A stretch of DNA of 64,000 nt. Source: Marisediminitalea alba. GTDB taxonomy: Bacteria > Pseudomonadota > Gammaproteobacteria > Enterobacterales > Alteromonadaceae. The notes beneath the pieces were generated by a model. It was given only the letters and a program-made list of their open reading frames with translations. It was not told the DNA's origin and ran no database searches. Of this stretch, positions 1 to 7,463 are shown piece after piece; positions within the stretch are counted from its first letter, which is position 1, and each line of letters opens with the position of its first letter. Position numbers and translations under genes: made by a program. The stretch is taken from the NCBI RefSeq assembly GCF_002993365.1, contig NZ_PVNP01000190.1, forward strand, positions 1-64,000, written 5' to 3'.

Positions 1-8
1 ATTCCATC

Positions 9-602
9 TTAATATTTGGTCAGTAATGCCCAGTCTCTCGAACACATATTCATGATTCGCTTAGTGTCATCGACGAAATCGTTCCAAGCTGTGGTACATG
101 CATCAACGATATCTTCGTATCCCTGGAAGCATCTGTTCGCTAAATGATGTTGCCGTATCCAACTCCACACCTGCTCTATGGGATTCAGTTCAGGAGAATA
201 GGGTGGCAGTTTCATAATTGTCAGGTTTTCAAAGTCATCGGCTATATCATCGGTATGCCAACCAGCACCATCCATCACCACCACGGCATGGCGCCCCGGT
301 TTTGTTTTCTGTGAGATTTGCATCAGGTGTTGACGCATGATGTCTTTGCTCACATAGGGCGAAATGAACGCTTCGGTGTCGCCAGTAGCTGGACATACCG
401 CGCCAAACAAATGTGCATATTCAAATTGCTGTTGCTTCACAACTCGTGGGCGACTTCCCGTTGGGGCCCAAATGCGCGTTGTCGTGTTTTGCTGGCCAAA
501 ACGAGCTTCGTCCTGGAACCAAACATCTATGCGATCCAAGGCGAGATGCCCCGGAGTGTTAAGGATCGTTTCCAGTAGGAAGTTTTTTATATGCATCCTG
601 GA
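9..602 (-). CDS. IS630 transposase, catalytic (DDE) half
   Basis: This is the C-terminal catalytic part of an IS630 transposase, which cuts and joins DNA at TA targets. The three acidic residues are visible: D in WFQDEARFGQ near the start, D in VVMDGAGWH in the middle, and E in the PPYSPELNPIEQVW motif. An ATG exists at 596, but the frame is most likely entered from the upstream helix-turn-helix frame (559-1047) by a +1 slip at a TATAAAAAAC run near 590. The same arrangement is present in the second IS630 copy, where the second frame has no ATG at that site. The frame runs to a stop near base 9 and looks intact. Confidence 0.85.
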   Translation of the reverse strand, partial: SRMHIKNFLLETILNTPGHLALDRIDVWFQDEARFGQQNTTTRIWAPTGSRPRVVKQQQFEYAHLFGAVCPATGDTEAFISPYVSKDIMRQHLMQISQKTKPGRHAVVVMDGAGWHTDDIADDFENLTIMKLPPYSPELNPIEQVWSWIRQHHLANRCFQGYEDIVDACTTAWNDFVDDTKRIMNMCSRDWALLTKY

Positions 603-1047
603 CGCCTGTTTGTTGTTTAGGATGTCGAGAACGACTCGTTATCCAACTAAACCCCAACGATTTTAACAGCTTATAGATTGCATTATGATGGTAGGTAACG
701 CCAAATGTTTGCTCAATATAGGCTAAAATACTTTCCCCGGTAAGCCTACCTCCTTCATGTTTATCCTGGCTATGCTCTTCGATGTATGAACAGAGCGTTT
801 GCTTTTGCCGTTCTGTGAGGTAGCAAGTTCGACCTTTTGCCTTTTTGGATTCCAGACCTTCAAGGCCATTGGTAAGGTAATTGGATACCCACAGATTCAC
901 ACTTGTCCTACTGACTTTGAGTATTTCAGCGATATAAGTGCGGCTCTTGCCGTCAAGAAAATGAGAAAGGGCTAAGAAGCGTATACGCTTCCGACTATCT
1001 TTTTCAGATTTTGAAAGGGCGAGCAATTGCTCTGATGTATATTTCAA
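559..1047 (-). CDS. IS630 transposase, N-terminal DNA-binding half
   Basis: This 162-residue frame carries the helix-turn-helix DNA-binding part of an IS630 transposase, with a helix-turn-helix around residues 37-55 (SRTYIAEILKVSRTSVNLWV). A winged-helix-like region follows and leads to a conserved SRHPKQQTGVQDAY segment. It ends 38 bp inside the catalytic frame, out of register with it. In single-frame IS630 relatives the same segment runs straight into the DDE domain, so the two frames should be joined by ribosomal frameshifting. Confidence 0.8.
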   Translation of the reverse strand: MKYTSEQLLALSKSEKDSRKRIRFLALSHFLDGKSRTYIAEILKVSRTSVNLWVSNYLTNGLEGLESKKAKGRTCYLTERQKQTLCSYIEEHSQDKHEGGRLTGESILAYIEQTFGVTYHHNAIYKLLKSLGFSWITSRSRHPKQQTGVQDAYKKLPTGNDP

Positions 1048-1109
1048 ACTAAATGGACTCAGGAATGTAATGTGGCAATTAGATCACAAATCTAGATGGA
1101 ATGGTATGA

Positions 1110-1279
1110 GATGCGTGCGTATATTCGGACTCTTATCAGGTAGCTAGCCTTGTCCATTGATGTGCTCGCTCCCCCATGCCTTTTACGGCTTCAAGGTTTT
1201 TCCAACCGCCGGGATGAACAGGCGCTTGGGGGACGGTCTGACCTGATTAACGTCGCATTACTGGTATTGCAGAACCTGG
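1110..1279 (-). ncRNA. Possible IS1111 bridge-RNA region
   Basis: This 170-bp non-coding stretch lies downstream of the IS110-type transposase and inside the likely element. Elements of the IS1111 subgroup encode their target/donor-recognising bridge RNA on this side. I see GC-rich, foldable sequence but did not derive the loop structure, so the call rests on position and family knowledge only. Confidence 0.3.
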
Positions 1280-2323
1280 TTAAATTGCTACAGACTCAGG
1301 GGCTTGATAGGGCTGTTGGTAGTGCACCATGGCCCAGGCCATCCTGACGGTTTTATTGGCTAATGCCACGGCGGCTCGCCGTAATCCTCGTCGTTCAATT
1401 AATTGCTTCATCCAGACTTCGCGGGTATTTCGTGGCGCTCGTTTGGCGACGATTTTTATTTTCGCCAGGGCGCCCTGAATAAGGTTGGCCCTGAGTTGCT
1501 TTTTGGCAATGCGCTGACTGATACCCAGCATCACGACTTTCCCCCCGCTGCTGTGCTGTTTGGGTGTCAGGCCAATACAGGCTGCTGCCTCCCGGCCATT
1601 CTTAAAGGCTTCACCACGGGTTCCGAGTGCGAGATAGAGGTTCAGGGCATTGACCGGCCCTACGCCATCGAGCTTCTGTAATTCATTACATTGCTCATGT
1701 GTTTTTAGTTGAGCGCGGAGCTGCTTTTCAGCCTCCCTGACTTGTTGCTTTAAACTTATCCAGAACTGATATTGTTGATGAAGTGGCGCCCTAAGCATCA
1801 TCGGCAAACCATTCTCAGCATCTTCCAGGATGTCGGGGAGACGCTCCCGGAAGGCTTTCTCTCCTTGTGGTATCACAAGGCCGAACTCAAACACGATAGC
1901 ACGAACCATGTTACTGGTGGCAAGCGCTATATCCTGGTAGTGCTGACGCATCTTCTCGAGTGCTTGCAGGGCTAACTGGTCATTACTTTTTATGGCCACC
2001 GGTTTTACGTTAGGTTGTCGCACGGCAATACCAATCGCTACCGCATCATTTTTATCGGTTTTATGACCCTCAACAAACTTTTTCACGAAGCGGGCTGATA
2101 ACAACACAGGCTGATGGCCCAGTGCCCGCGCCTGCTTCGCCCAGTAATGGGCACTGCCACAGGCCTCCATGGCAACAACAGAAGGGGCTTGCTTGGCTAA
2201 CCAGCTAAGCACCTGCTGACGGCGTAACTCTCGATTGGTCTTAATCTCGTTTTGCTTATCTAAAATACAAACCTGAATAACATTCTTTGCTAAATCCAGG
2301 GCAATTACGTTATCTTGATACAT
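1280..2323 (-). CDS. IS110/IS1111-family transposase
   Basis: This 347-residue recombinase has the two-domain IS110 layout. The N-terminal RuvC-like DEDD domain begins at VIALDLAKNVIQ and contains VVAMEACGS and a DKNDAVA motif. The C-terminal Tnp_20 domain has GVGPVNALNL followed by QHSSGGK, which holds the nucleophilic serine. The family moves DNA through a serine-dependent reaction guided by an element-encoded RNA. An ATG start at 2323 is preferred over the upstream 2428 start because family proteins begin just before the VIALD strand and AGGAG lies directly upstream. That ribosome-binding site and start are in a strong hairpin (separate entry). No truncation is evident. Confidence 0.88.
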   Translation of the reverse strand: MYQDNVIALDLAKNVIQVCILDKQNEIKTNRELRRQQVLSWLAKQAPSVVAMEACGSAHYWAKQARALGHQPVLLSARFVKKFVEGHKTDKNDAVAIGIAVRQPNVKPVAIKSNDQLALQALEKMRQHYQDIALATSNMVRAIVFEFGLVIPQGEKAFRERLPDILEDAENGLPMMLRAPLHQQYQFWISLKQQVREAEKQLRAQLKTHEQCNELQKLDGVGPVNALNLYLALGTRGEAFKNGREAAACIGLTPKQHSSGGKVVMLGISQRIAKKQLRANLIQGALAKIKIVAKRAPRNTREVWMKQLIERRGLRRAAVALANKTVRMAWAMVHYQQPYQAPESVAI

Positions 2324-2389
2324 GTATGGACTCCTGTTTATTTGTGCAAGAAATAATCTACCTCCCTCGGGGGGGAGGAGTCCATACAT
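2322..2389 (-). promoter_or_regulatory. Hairpin sequestering the IS110 transposase ribosome-binding site
   Basis: Perfect 14-bp arms, ATGTATGGACTCCT at 2322-2335 and its complement at 2376-2389, enclose a second stem (CCTCCC/GGGAGG, 2361-2378 region). On the transposase strand the 3' arm contains the AGGAG ribosome-binding site and runs into the start codon at 2323. Any transcript entering from outside the element would therefore fold the translation start away. This resembles the protection against read-through expression known for other insertion sequences; applying it here is inference. Confidence 0.55.
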
Positions 2390-2441
2390 CGGTTTCGCTC
2401 GGCGAAGACCGGGACCCCCATCGTGCAACCGTAGAGTTAAT
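2390..2441 (+). repeat. REP-like direct repeat, copy 1
   Basis: This 52-bp sequence starts CGGTTTCGCTC, contains a small TTCGC/GCGAA hairpin and a GACCGGGACCCCC block, and ends GTAGAGTTAATA. A second copy at 3601-3653 matches in the first 34 bases except for one, and again in the last 12 except for one. Copy 1 sits exactly between the IS110-type element and the second IS630. Confidence 0.7.
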
Positions 2442-2452
2442 ACTAATCCGCA

Positions 2453-3041
2453 TTAAAGTTTGCCCACTACAGCCCAGTCTCTTGAGCACATTTTTATCAC
2501 CCGTTTTGTATTGCTAATAAAGTCGTTCCAAGCATGGCTACATGCTTCAACAATATCGTCATATCCTTTGAAACAGCGATTTGCCAAATGGTGCTGTCTT
2601 AACCAGCTCCATACTTGTTCTATCGGATTCAGTTCTGGTGAGTACGGTGGGATCTTCATTATTGTCATATTTGGGATACCCTCTGCAATATCATTGGTAT
2701 GCCACCCAGCACCGTCCATTACTACAATTGCATGTCGTCCTGGTTTCGTTCTTTGTGATATTTGTATCAGGTGTTTTCGCATTATGTCTTTGCTAACATA
2801 AGGTGCGAGTAATGCTTCGGTTTCACCGGTTTCAGGACACACCGCGCCAAACAAATGTGCATATTCAAATTGCTGTTGGCGCACTGCTCTTGGTCTTGTG
2901 CCGGTTTTGGCCCACAAGCGAGTTGTCGTATTCTGTTGACCAAACCGGGCTTCGTCCTGGAACCAAATATCTATGTGATCGTGCTGAACATAGACTGGGG
3001 TGTTAAGGATCGTTTCCAGAGGGAACTTTTTTATATGCGTC
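2453..3041 (-). CDS. IS630 transposase, catalytic (DDE) half, copy 2
   Basis: This is the catalytic half of the second IS630 transposase. Its DDE residues lie in WFQDEARFGQ, VVMDGAGWH and PPYSPELNPIEQVWSW. The open frame continues upstream past a TTG at 2917 to the overlap with the helix-turn-helix frame, and there is no ATG near the junction (an ACG occupies the position where copy 1 has ATG). Translation is therefore expected only by a +1 slip at the TATAAAAAAG run near 3035. I set the start at the overlap rather than at 2917 because the first catalytic aspartate lies upstream of 2917. Confidence 0.8.
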
Positions 3042-3515
3042 CTGGACGCCTGATTGTTGTTTAGGATGTTTGGAACGACTGGTTATCCAGCTATATCCAA
3101 GCTTAGCAAGTACCTTATAGATATGACTCAGATGATAATCTACGCCGAATTCAACCCGGATATACTCCCTAATATCCATTCCAGTTAGGCGACCACCTTT
3201 ATCTGTTTGTGACCTGTTATCGATAAATCGAGACAGCTGCTGCTTTTGTTTGTCAGATAGAGCTGAGCGTTTTCCATAGCGGGGTTTATCCTCTAAACCA
3301 GCTAAACCGTGAACTAAATACTCACCCACCCAACTATTTACACTGCGACGAGCGACTTTAAGTTGTCGTGCAACCTGAGCTCGATTATGACAGTCAAAAT
3401 ATAGCGATACAGCCAACAATCGAACGCGTTTATTTGGGTTCTTTTCTTTCTTTGATAACCCGAGCAGAGCGTCTGAAGACAGTAGAGTCATGGAGTAAAA
3501 CATTATGCCAAACAA
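3003..3515 (-). CDS. IS630 transposase, N-terminal DNA-binding half, copy 2
   Basis: This 170-residue frame has the IS630 helix-turn-helix region (RAQVARQLKVARRSVNSWV, about residues 52-70), then KGGRLTGMDIREYI and the conserved SRSKHPKQQSGVQDAY segment just before the frame change. A start at residue 9 (ATG, 3491) would match copy 1 better than the first ATG. It overlaps the catalytic frame by 39 bp in the +1 register, as in copy 1. Confidence 0.8.
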   Translation of the reverse strand: MFGIMFYSMTLLSSDALLGLSKKEKNPNKRVRLLAVSLYFDCHNRAQVARQLKVARRSVNSWVGEYLVHGLAGLEDKPRYGKRSALSDKQKQQLSRFIDNRSQTDKGGRLTGMDIREYIRVEFGVDYHLSHIYKVLAKLGYSWITSRSKHPKQQSGVQDAYKKVPSGNDP

Positions 3516-3600
3516 GGTGGTTTATTAGATCACACTTCAAGGCTGATTGGTATAAAACGCGCACTGTACAGAGCGCCGATAAAAGAAAGAACCGTCATCA

Positions 3601-3653
3601 CGGTTTCGCTCAGCGAAGACCGGGACCCCCATCGACCACTCGTAGAGCTAATA
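3601..3653 (+). repeat. REP-like direct repeat, copy 2
   Basis: Second copy of the repeat at 2390-2441, in the same orientation. It begins CGGTTTCGCTCAGCGAAG, continues GACCGGGACCCCCATCG and ends GTAGAGCTAATA. The single early difference (A for G) improves the internal hairpin (TTCGCT/AGCGAA). It lies 48 bp beyond the end of IS630 copy 2. No gene is predicted in it. Confidence 0.7.
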
Positions 3654-3918
3654 AGATCACCGCTCGCAGCAAAATAAAACCAATAAACTACGTATAGTTA
3701 TCTAAAACGGAATTTAAGACGTGAATAAGACTAGCACTTAAGTGCTATTTTTTCGGTTTCAGAATCATGACAATGCTTGAGTGAGTCTGAACAATAAATG
3801 CCCTAGACTGAACTCTATTGGTCATAAATGGTGCAATTTATAAATTTGAACCGTTCAGATTTTTTACAGTTTGCGACTAAAGCGCTGTATTTACGGTAAA
3901 ACATCAAATTTATTGTAC

Positions 3919-3934
3919 TGGTATGCAATTTGCC
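3919..3934 (+). promoter_or_regulatory. Sigma-54-like promoter upstream of the glycan operon
   Basis: TGGTATG-CAAT-TTGCC matches the -24/-12 consensus TGGCACG-N4-TTGCW with the essential GG and GC dinucleotides at exactly the right spacing. It faces the 19-gene run beginning at 4148 and leaves a leader of about 200 nt. The 3660-4147 stretch otherwise shows nothing I can name apart from the hddA ribosome-binding site. No enhancer-binding activator gene is in the window. Confidence 0.45.
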
Positions 3935-4147
3935 TTAATCAGATAAAGGCTATCTGATTTTAAAACTTAATAAACATAATAAGAAGCCTATTCAGAGTAA
4001 CAAACGTCTACAGTAGTCATTTTGTAGTAGTGACGTAAGTCCACTCTCTTGCTTAAAACGCTGCAACTCATCAATCAGATCATTTTTCCAATAATTTCTG
4101 AGTGAGTTTTTGCGTCGGGATGCAATGAAGCACACTGGAGACGGAAG

Positions 4148-5203
4148 ATGGAAATTTTTAGAGCAAGGGCTCCCCTGCGTATCAGTTTTGCAGGCGGTGG
4201 TACAGACGTTAACCCTTTCGCGTCGATGTATGGCGGATTTGTACTTAATGCCACCATTAATAAGTATGCTTATACGAGCATTGCATTAAATAGCAGTGAA
4301 TCGATCACTGTTAATTCTTATGACTTCGATACTACAACCGAGTTTTGCAGCTCCACACTTAAAACTGATAACAATAACGATTGCTTCGTTAAATCAGTTT
4401 ATAAGCATCTGGTAAGTAAGCCGTTAGGCATGGAAGTTATTACCCACAATGATGCTCCTCCGGGGTCGGGCTTAGGTTCGTCTTCAGCGATGATGGTATC
4501 TATCATTAGCGCGTTTAAAGAGCTGGAAAACCTGGTCATGAGTCCCTATGACATTGCCCGGCTCGCTCACGATATAGAGCGCCAGGAATTACAGCAATTA
4601 GGTGGCATGCAAGACCAGTATGCAGCAGCATTTGGTGGCTTCAATTTCATGGAGTTCGACGGCGATAGCGTACTGGTAAACCGTTTAAAAATGGACCCTT
4701 GGGTAGTACGGGAACTGGAGTACAACATGATTCTGGTGTACACCCAAAAATCTCGTCTCTCATCAAACATCATCGAAGATCAAATCAGTAATGTTAAGTC
4801 TAAGAAGACTGACAATATCGCGGCAATGCATCAAATTAAGCAACACGCCAACGATATGAAAAGGCTTTTACTTAAGGGCCGCACCAACGAGTTTGGTGAG
4901 TTGCTTCATGAAGCCTGGGAGCAGAAGAAGCGCATGGCTGACTCCATCACTAATGAACATCTTGACGAACTTTACGAGGCCGCCAGACGTGCAGGTGCAA
5001 TAGGCGGTAAGGTTAGTGGTGCCGGTGGCGGTGGATTCATGATGTTTTATTGTGAAAACAATAAGAAGCGCCAGGTTGTAGAAACTCTCGAACGCATGGG
5101 CGCAAGGGTAGAGAGCTTTAAATTTGAACTGGATGGTGTTGAATCCTGGCGGAATATAAGAAAAGAACAGCTCATTCGTGAGCGTTTAAACGTAGCTGTG
5201 TAG
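4148..5203 (+). CDS. hddA: D-glycero-D-manno-heptose 7-phosphate kinase (GHMP family)
   Basis: This 351-residue cytoplasmic GHMP kinase is expected to phosphorylate D-glycero-D-manno-heptose 7-phosphate at C1, the second step toward GDP-heptose. The family opening RAPLRISFAGGGTD is at residues 6-20. The ATP loop PPGSGLGSSSAM is at 104-115, and the third motif KVSGAGGGGFMMF is at 288-300. The ATG follows a good GGAGACGGAAG site. It opens the long operon and fits hddC, gmhA and gmhB elsewhere in the locus. GHMP kinases for other sugars (for example fucose) share the fold; the heptose assignment leans on the presence of all three partner enzymes. Confidence 0.85.
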   Translation: MEIFRARAPLRISFAGGGTDVNPFASMYGGFVLNATINKYAYTSIALNSSESITVNSYDFDTTTEFCSSTLKTDNNNDCFVKSVYKHLVSKPLGMEVITHNDAPPGSGLGSSSAMMVSIISAFKELENLVMSPYDIARLAHDIERQELQQLGGMQDQYAAAFGGFNFMEFDGDSVLVNRLKMDPWVVRELEYNMILVYTQKSRLSSNIIEDQISNVKSKKTDNIAAMHQIKQHANDMKRLLLKGRTNEFGELLHEAWEQKKRMADSITNEHLDELYEAARRAGAIGGKVSGAGGGGFMMFYCENNKKRQVVETLERMGARVESFKFELDGVESWRNIRKEQLIRERLNVAV

Positions 5204-5218
5204 GGTAAGGATACCATT

Positions 5219-5998
5219 ATGAACAGTGAAGCTACCACAGTCCCTTTGGATCTGGACAACAGCACGAGCGAAAGCGTCGCCGTTAGTAAGGCTTTTGAGT
5301 TGTCGGAAAAGTTAAGCAGTGTCTCAATTATCTTCCCTGCTTATAACGAAGAAGAGAATATCGCCAATTCGATAAACAATGCGATTAAGGCATTCAGTAA
5401 GTATTTCCATGAAGTAACGGTAATACCTGTGGACGACGGTGGTCATGATGCGACAGGTGAGATCATCGATAATATGGCAGCAAAGGATGAGCGGATTAAG
5501 CCAGTCCACCATGAGGTGAATAAAGGCTATGGTGCGGCGCTACGTAGTGGATTTAGTGCTGCCGAAAACGATTTTATCTTTTTCTCGGATTCAGACGGTC
5601 AGTTTGATTTAGAAGAAATTACCTTATTGCTGGAGCACATAGACAGCTTCGATATGGTACTAGGTTACCGGGCCCATCGTGCTGATCCTTTGCACAGAAA
5701 GTTAAATGCCTGGGCATGGGGTGGTTTGGTACGTCTGTTATTTCGTGTAAAAGTAAAAGATATCGATTGCGCCTTTAAGCTATTCCGTCGTGATATTTTT
5801 AACGAAATTAACCTTCAGGCCGGTGGCGCGATGGTCAATACCGAACTATTAGCCCTGGCAAGAAAGCGCGGTTTCAGTATGACTAATGTGCCGGTGTCGC
5901 ATTATCCAAGACAGCTTGGCGAGCAAACCGGGGCAAATCCGCTGGTAATTATCAGAGCATTTGTCGAATTATTTAAGCTCTACGCAAAGATTTCTTAG
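5219..5998 (+). CDS. GT2-family glycosyltransferase (polyprenyl-phosphate type)
   Basis: This 259-residue family-2 glycosyltransferase of the dolichyl-phosphate-mannose-synthase type would move a sugar from a nucleotide donor to a lipid phosphate or growing glycan. VSIIFPAYNEEENI at residues 35-48 is the GT-A nucleotide-binding start, VDDGGHD is at 71-77, and the metal-binding DxD is D124-D126 in FSDSDGQF. No membrane segment is visible, unlike ArnC/GtrB-type enzymes that anchor to the membrane. It lies 15 bp after hddA. The locus also has a GT39 enzyme that uses lipid-phosphate sugars, so it may supply that donor, but this is inference. Confidence 0.8.
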   Translation: MNSEATTVPLDLDNSTSESVAVSKAFELSEKLSSVSIIFPAYNEEENIANSINNAIKAFSKYFHEVTVIPVDDGGHDATGEIIDNMAAKDERIKPVHHEVNKGYGAALRSGFSAAENDFIFFSDSDGQFDLEEITLLLEHIDSFDMVLGYRAHRADPLHRKLNAWAWGGLVRLLFRVKVKDIDCAFKLFRRDIFNEINLQAGGAMVNTELLALARKRGFSMTNVPVSHYPRQLGEQTGANPLVIIRAFVELFKLYAKIS

Positions 5999-6017
5999 AT
6001 TGGGTGGTTGTTGAATT

Positions 6018-7451
6018 ATGGTTTATCAACAGTTTTTAAATATCGTTGACGCTCACGGCGACAATGTTGCCATTTGTGCTGGTGAGATAACTATGTCTTA
6101 TCTCCAGCTCAATGCTCGTGCAGAACAACTAGCAGCTGCCCTGGCATCGAGTGGCGTAACCGTTGGTAGCGCCGTGGCAACGCTCATCCCGAATAGCGCT
6201 GAGTTCTTTGTTGCAACACTGGCAACGTTCCGCCTTGGTGCTACCTTGGTACCGCTCAATGTAAACTACACAGATTCAGAGCTTTTTCAGTACATCGATA
6301 AGTCAGCGGCTCAGGTGGTAGTTGGCGATGCTGAAAACCAGCAATCGCGAATCGAGTCTTTGGGCTTAGTTGCCAGTTTCGTTGATACTAATCCTACGGA
6401 GTCTGTATCTGTTCCCCCAATAGCTGTATGCGAGGCAGATCAACCAGCCCTGATTATGTTTTCTTCTGGCTCTACGGGCGGGTCAAAACAGGTAATGAGA
6501 ACTTACTCGGCTTTACTTGCTGAGTGGAAATCCGAGGTCGAAACCTTCGAAATCACGCCTAACGACACCATTTTGTGTACCGTGCCGCTACATCATACCC
6601 ATGGCTTTGGTAACGTATTGTTAGCGGGAATATTAAGTGGCGCAAAAATAGTAGTTACTCCTGGTGAATTTAATCCCCGGAGTGTGATTAAAGCGCTCGA
6701 TACTCATCAGGTTACCATTTACCCGTCAGCCACATTTATGGTCAAAATGTTATCTGTCATGCGTTTGCGTCAGCAACCGGATTTAAGCCGGCTTAAGATT
6801 GTCTACACAGCTGGTGCTCCACTTGATGCCGACGTTATATCTTCCTTCTCTTCGACCTTTGGCGTAACGCCCCGACAGCTTTATGGTTCAACCGAAACCG
6901 GTGCGGCAGCAGTAAACAAACTGAATGCGCCTACTAATAGTGTTGGCAAACCGATGGCCAATGTCGAAATTCTGATTGTTGATGAACAGGATAAAACGCT
7001 GCCACAAGGTGAAGAAGGTGAAATAGTGGTGATTAGCGCTGCATCAGCAAAGTTGTACGTCGGTATGCCTGAACAATCAGCAAAAACCTTCCGCGAAGGG
7101 CGTTATTATACCGGTGACCTTGGACGCTTTGATGAAAACGGCGACTTATACGTAACGGGCCGCCGTAAGAAAATGATTAACGTTGCTGGCTTAAAAGTAG
7201 ATCCGGCTGAGGTGGAGTCTGCCATTCTCGCTATGGAGGGCGTTAGCGAGGTGGTTGTGCTGGGCAAGAAAGACGGTGACTACGGGGAAAAGGTCAAAGC
7301 CGTAATCGTGCCGCTCGAGGCGGCTTCCGAAAGAGATGTAATAGAGCATTGCAAAGCGCACCTGGCAGAATATAAATGGCCAAAAATCATTGAGTTCAGA
7401 AATGAAATTCCGAAAAGCCCGCTCGGAAAAATCTTACGAAAGTATTTATAA
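6018..7451 (+). CDS. Acyl/aryl-AMP ligase (adenylate-forming enzyme)
   Basis: This 477-residue class I adenylate-forming enzyme activates a carboxylic acid with ATP and loads it onto a thiol. Visible motifs are the phosphate loop FSSGSTGGSK (148-157), YGSTETG (289-295), TGD (365-367), the hinge region GRRKKMINVAGLKV (381-394) and the catalytic lysine K471 in SPLGKILRK. It is followed directly by a chorismate-lyase-like gene and a carrier protein gene. I therefore infer that 4-hydroxybenzoate is the substrate and the carrier protein the acceptor, as with the p-hydroxybenzoyl ligase FadD22 of mycobacteria. Substrate residues were not modelled, so a fatty acid remains possible. Confidence 0.8.
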   Translation: MVYQQFLNIVDAHGDNVAICAGEITMSYLQLNARAEQLAAALASSGVTVGSAVATLIPNSAEFFVATLATFRLGATLVPLNVNYTDSELFQYIDKSAAQVVVGDAENQQSRIESLGLVASFVDTNPTESVSVPPIAVCEADQPALIMFSSGSTGGSKQVMRTYSALLAEWKSEVETFEITPNDTILCTVPLHHTHGFGNVLLAGILSGAKIVVTPGEFNPRSVIKALDTHQVTIYPSATFMVKMLSVMRLRQQPDLSRLKIVYTAGAPLDADVISSFSSTFGVTPRQLYGSTETGAAAVNKLNAPTNSVGKPMANVEILIVDEQDKTLPQGEEGEIVVISAASAKLYVGMPEQSAKTFREGRYYTGDLGRFDENGDLYVTGRRKKMINVAGLKVDPAEVESAILAMEGVSEVVVLGKKDGDYGEKVKAVIVPLEAASERDVIEHCKAHLAEYKWPKIIEFRNEIPKSPLGKILRKYL

Positions 7452-7463
7452 AGGAAAGCAATT

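Larger units (their letters stand above)
1..1106 (-). mobile_element. IS630-family insertion sequence, copy 1 (left end cut by window edge)
   Basis: Two consecutive transposase reading frames lie between imperfect terminal inverted repeats. The left end begins attccatct at base 1, and the right end near 1090-1106 reads, inverted, taccattccatct, so about four outer bases lie before the window. A TA dinucleotide at 1105-1106 fits the TA target preference of IS630/Tc1-type elements. Total length of about 1.1 kb is normal for the family. It is not a close copy of the element at 2441-3552: the proteins are clearly related but diverged. Confidence 0.85.
1118..2389 (-). mobile_element. IS110-family (IS1111-like) insertion sequence, ends approximate
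   Basis: One DEDD/serine-type transposase gene (1280-2323) is flanked by about 70 bp upstream and about 160 bp downstream without genes. Short subterminal inverted matches around GGACTC occur at about 1125-1131 and at 2379-2384. The upstream boundary abuts a REP-like repeat starting at 2390. The longer non-coding side lies downstream of the gene, which fits the IS1111 subgroup, where the guide (bridge) RNA is encoded at that end. Exact ends cannot be fixed because IS110-type elements lack clear terminal repeats. Confidence 0.65.
2441..3552 (-). mobile_element. IS630-family insertion sequence, copy 2
   Basis: The element is about 1.11 kb with imperfect terminal inverted repeats. The left end reads ATACTAATCCGCATTAAAGT, and the right end, inverted, reads ATACCAATCAGCCTTGAAGT, matching at about 16 of 20 positions. 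TA dinucleotides sit at both ends. It encodes a two-frame transposase like copy 1. Removing it would place the two REP-like repeats about 100 bp apart, so it appears to have inserted between them. The left terminal repeat closely matches the ends of the MITE at 43101-43362. Confidence 0.88.

Noticed and set aside
1150-1347. 65-residue plus-strand open frame at the end of the IS110 element
   Set aside because: It has no family features, overlaps the transposase 3' end and lies in the expected bridge-RNA region.
3660-4147. JUMPstart/ops element before the glycan operon
   Set aside because: I looked for the GGCGGTAGC core in the region and did not find it.
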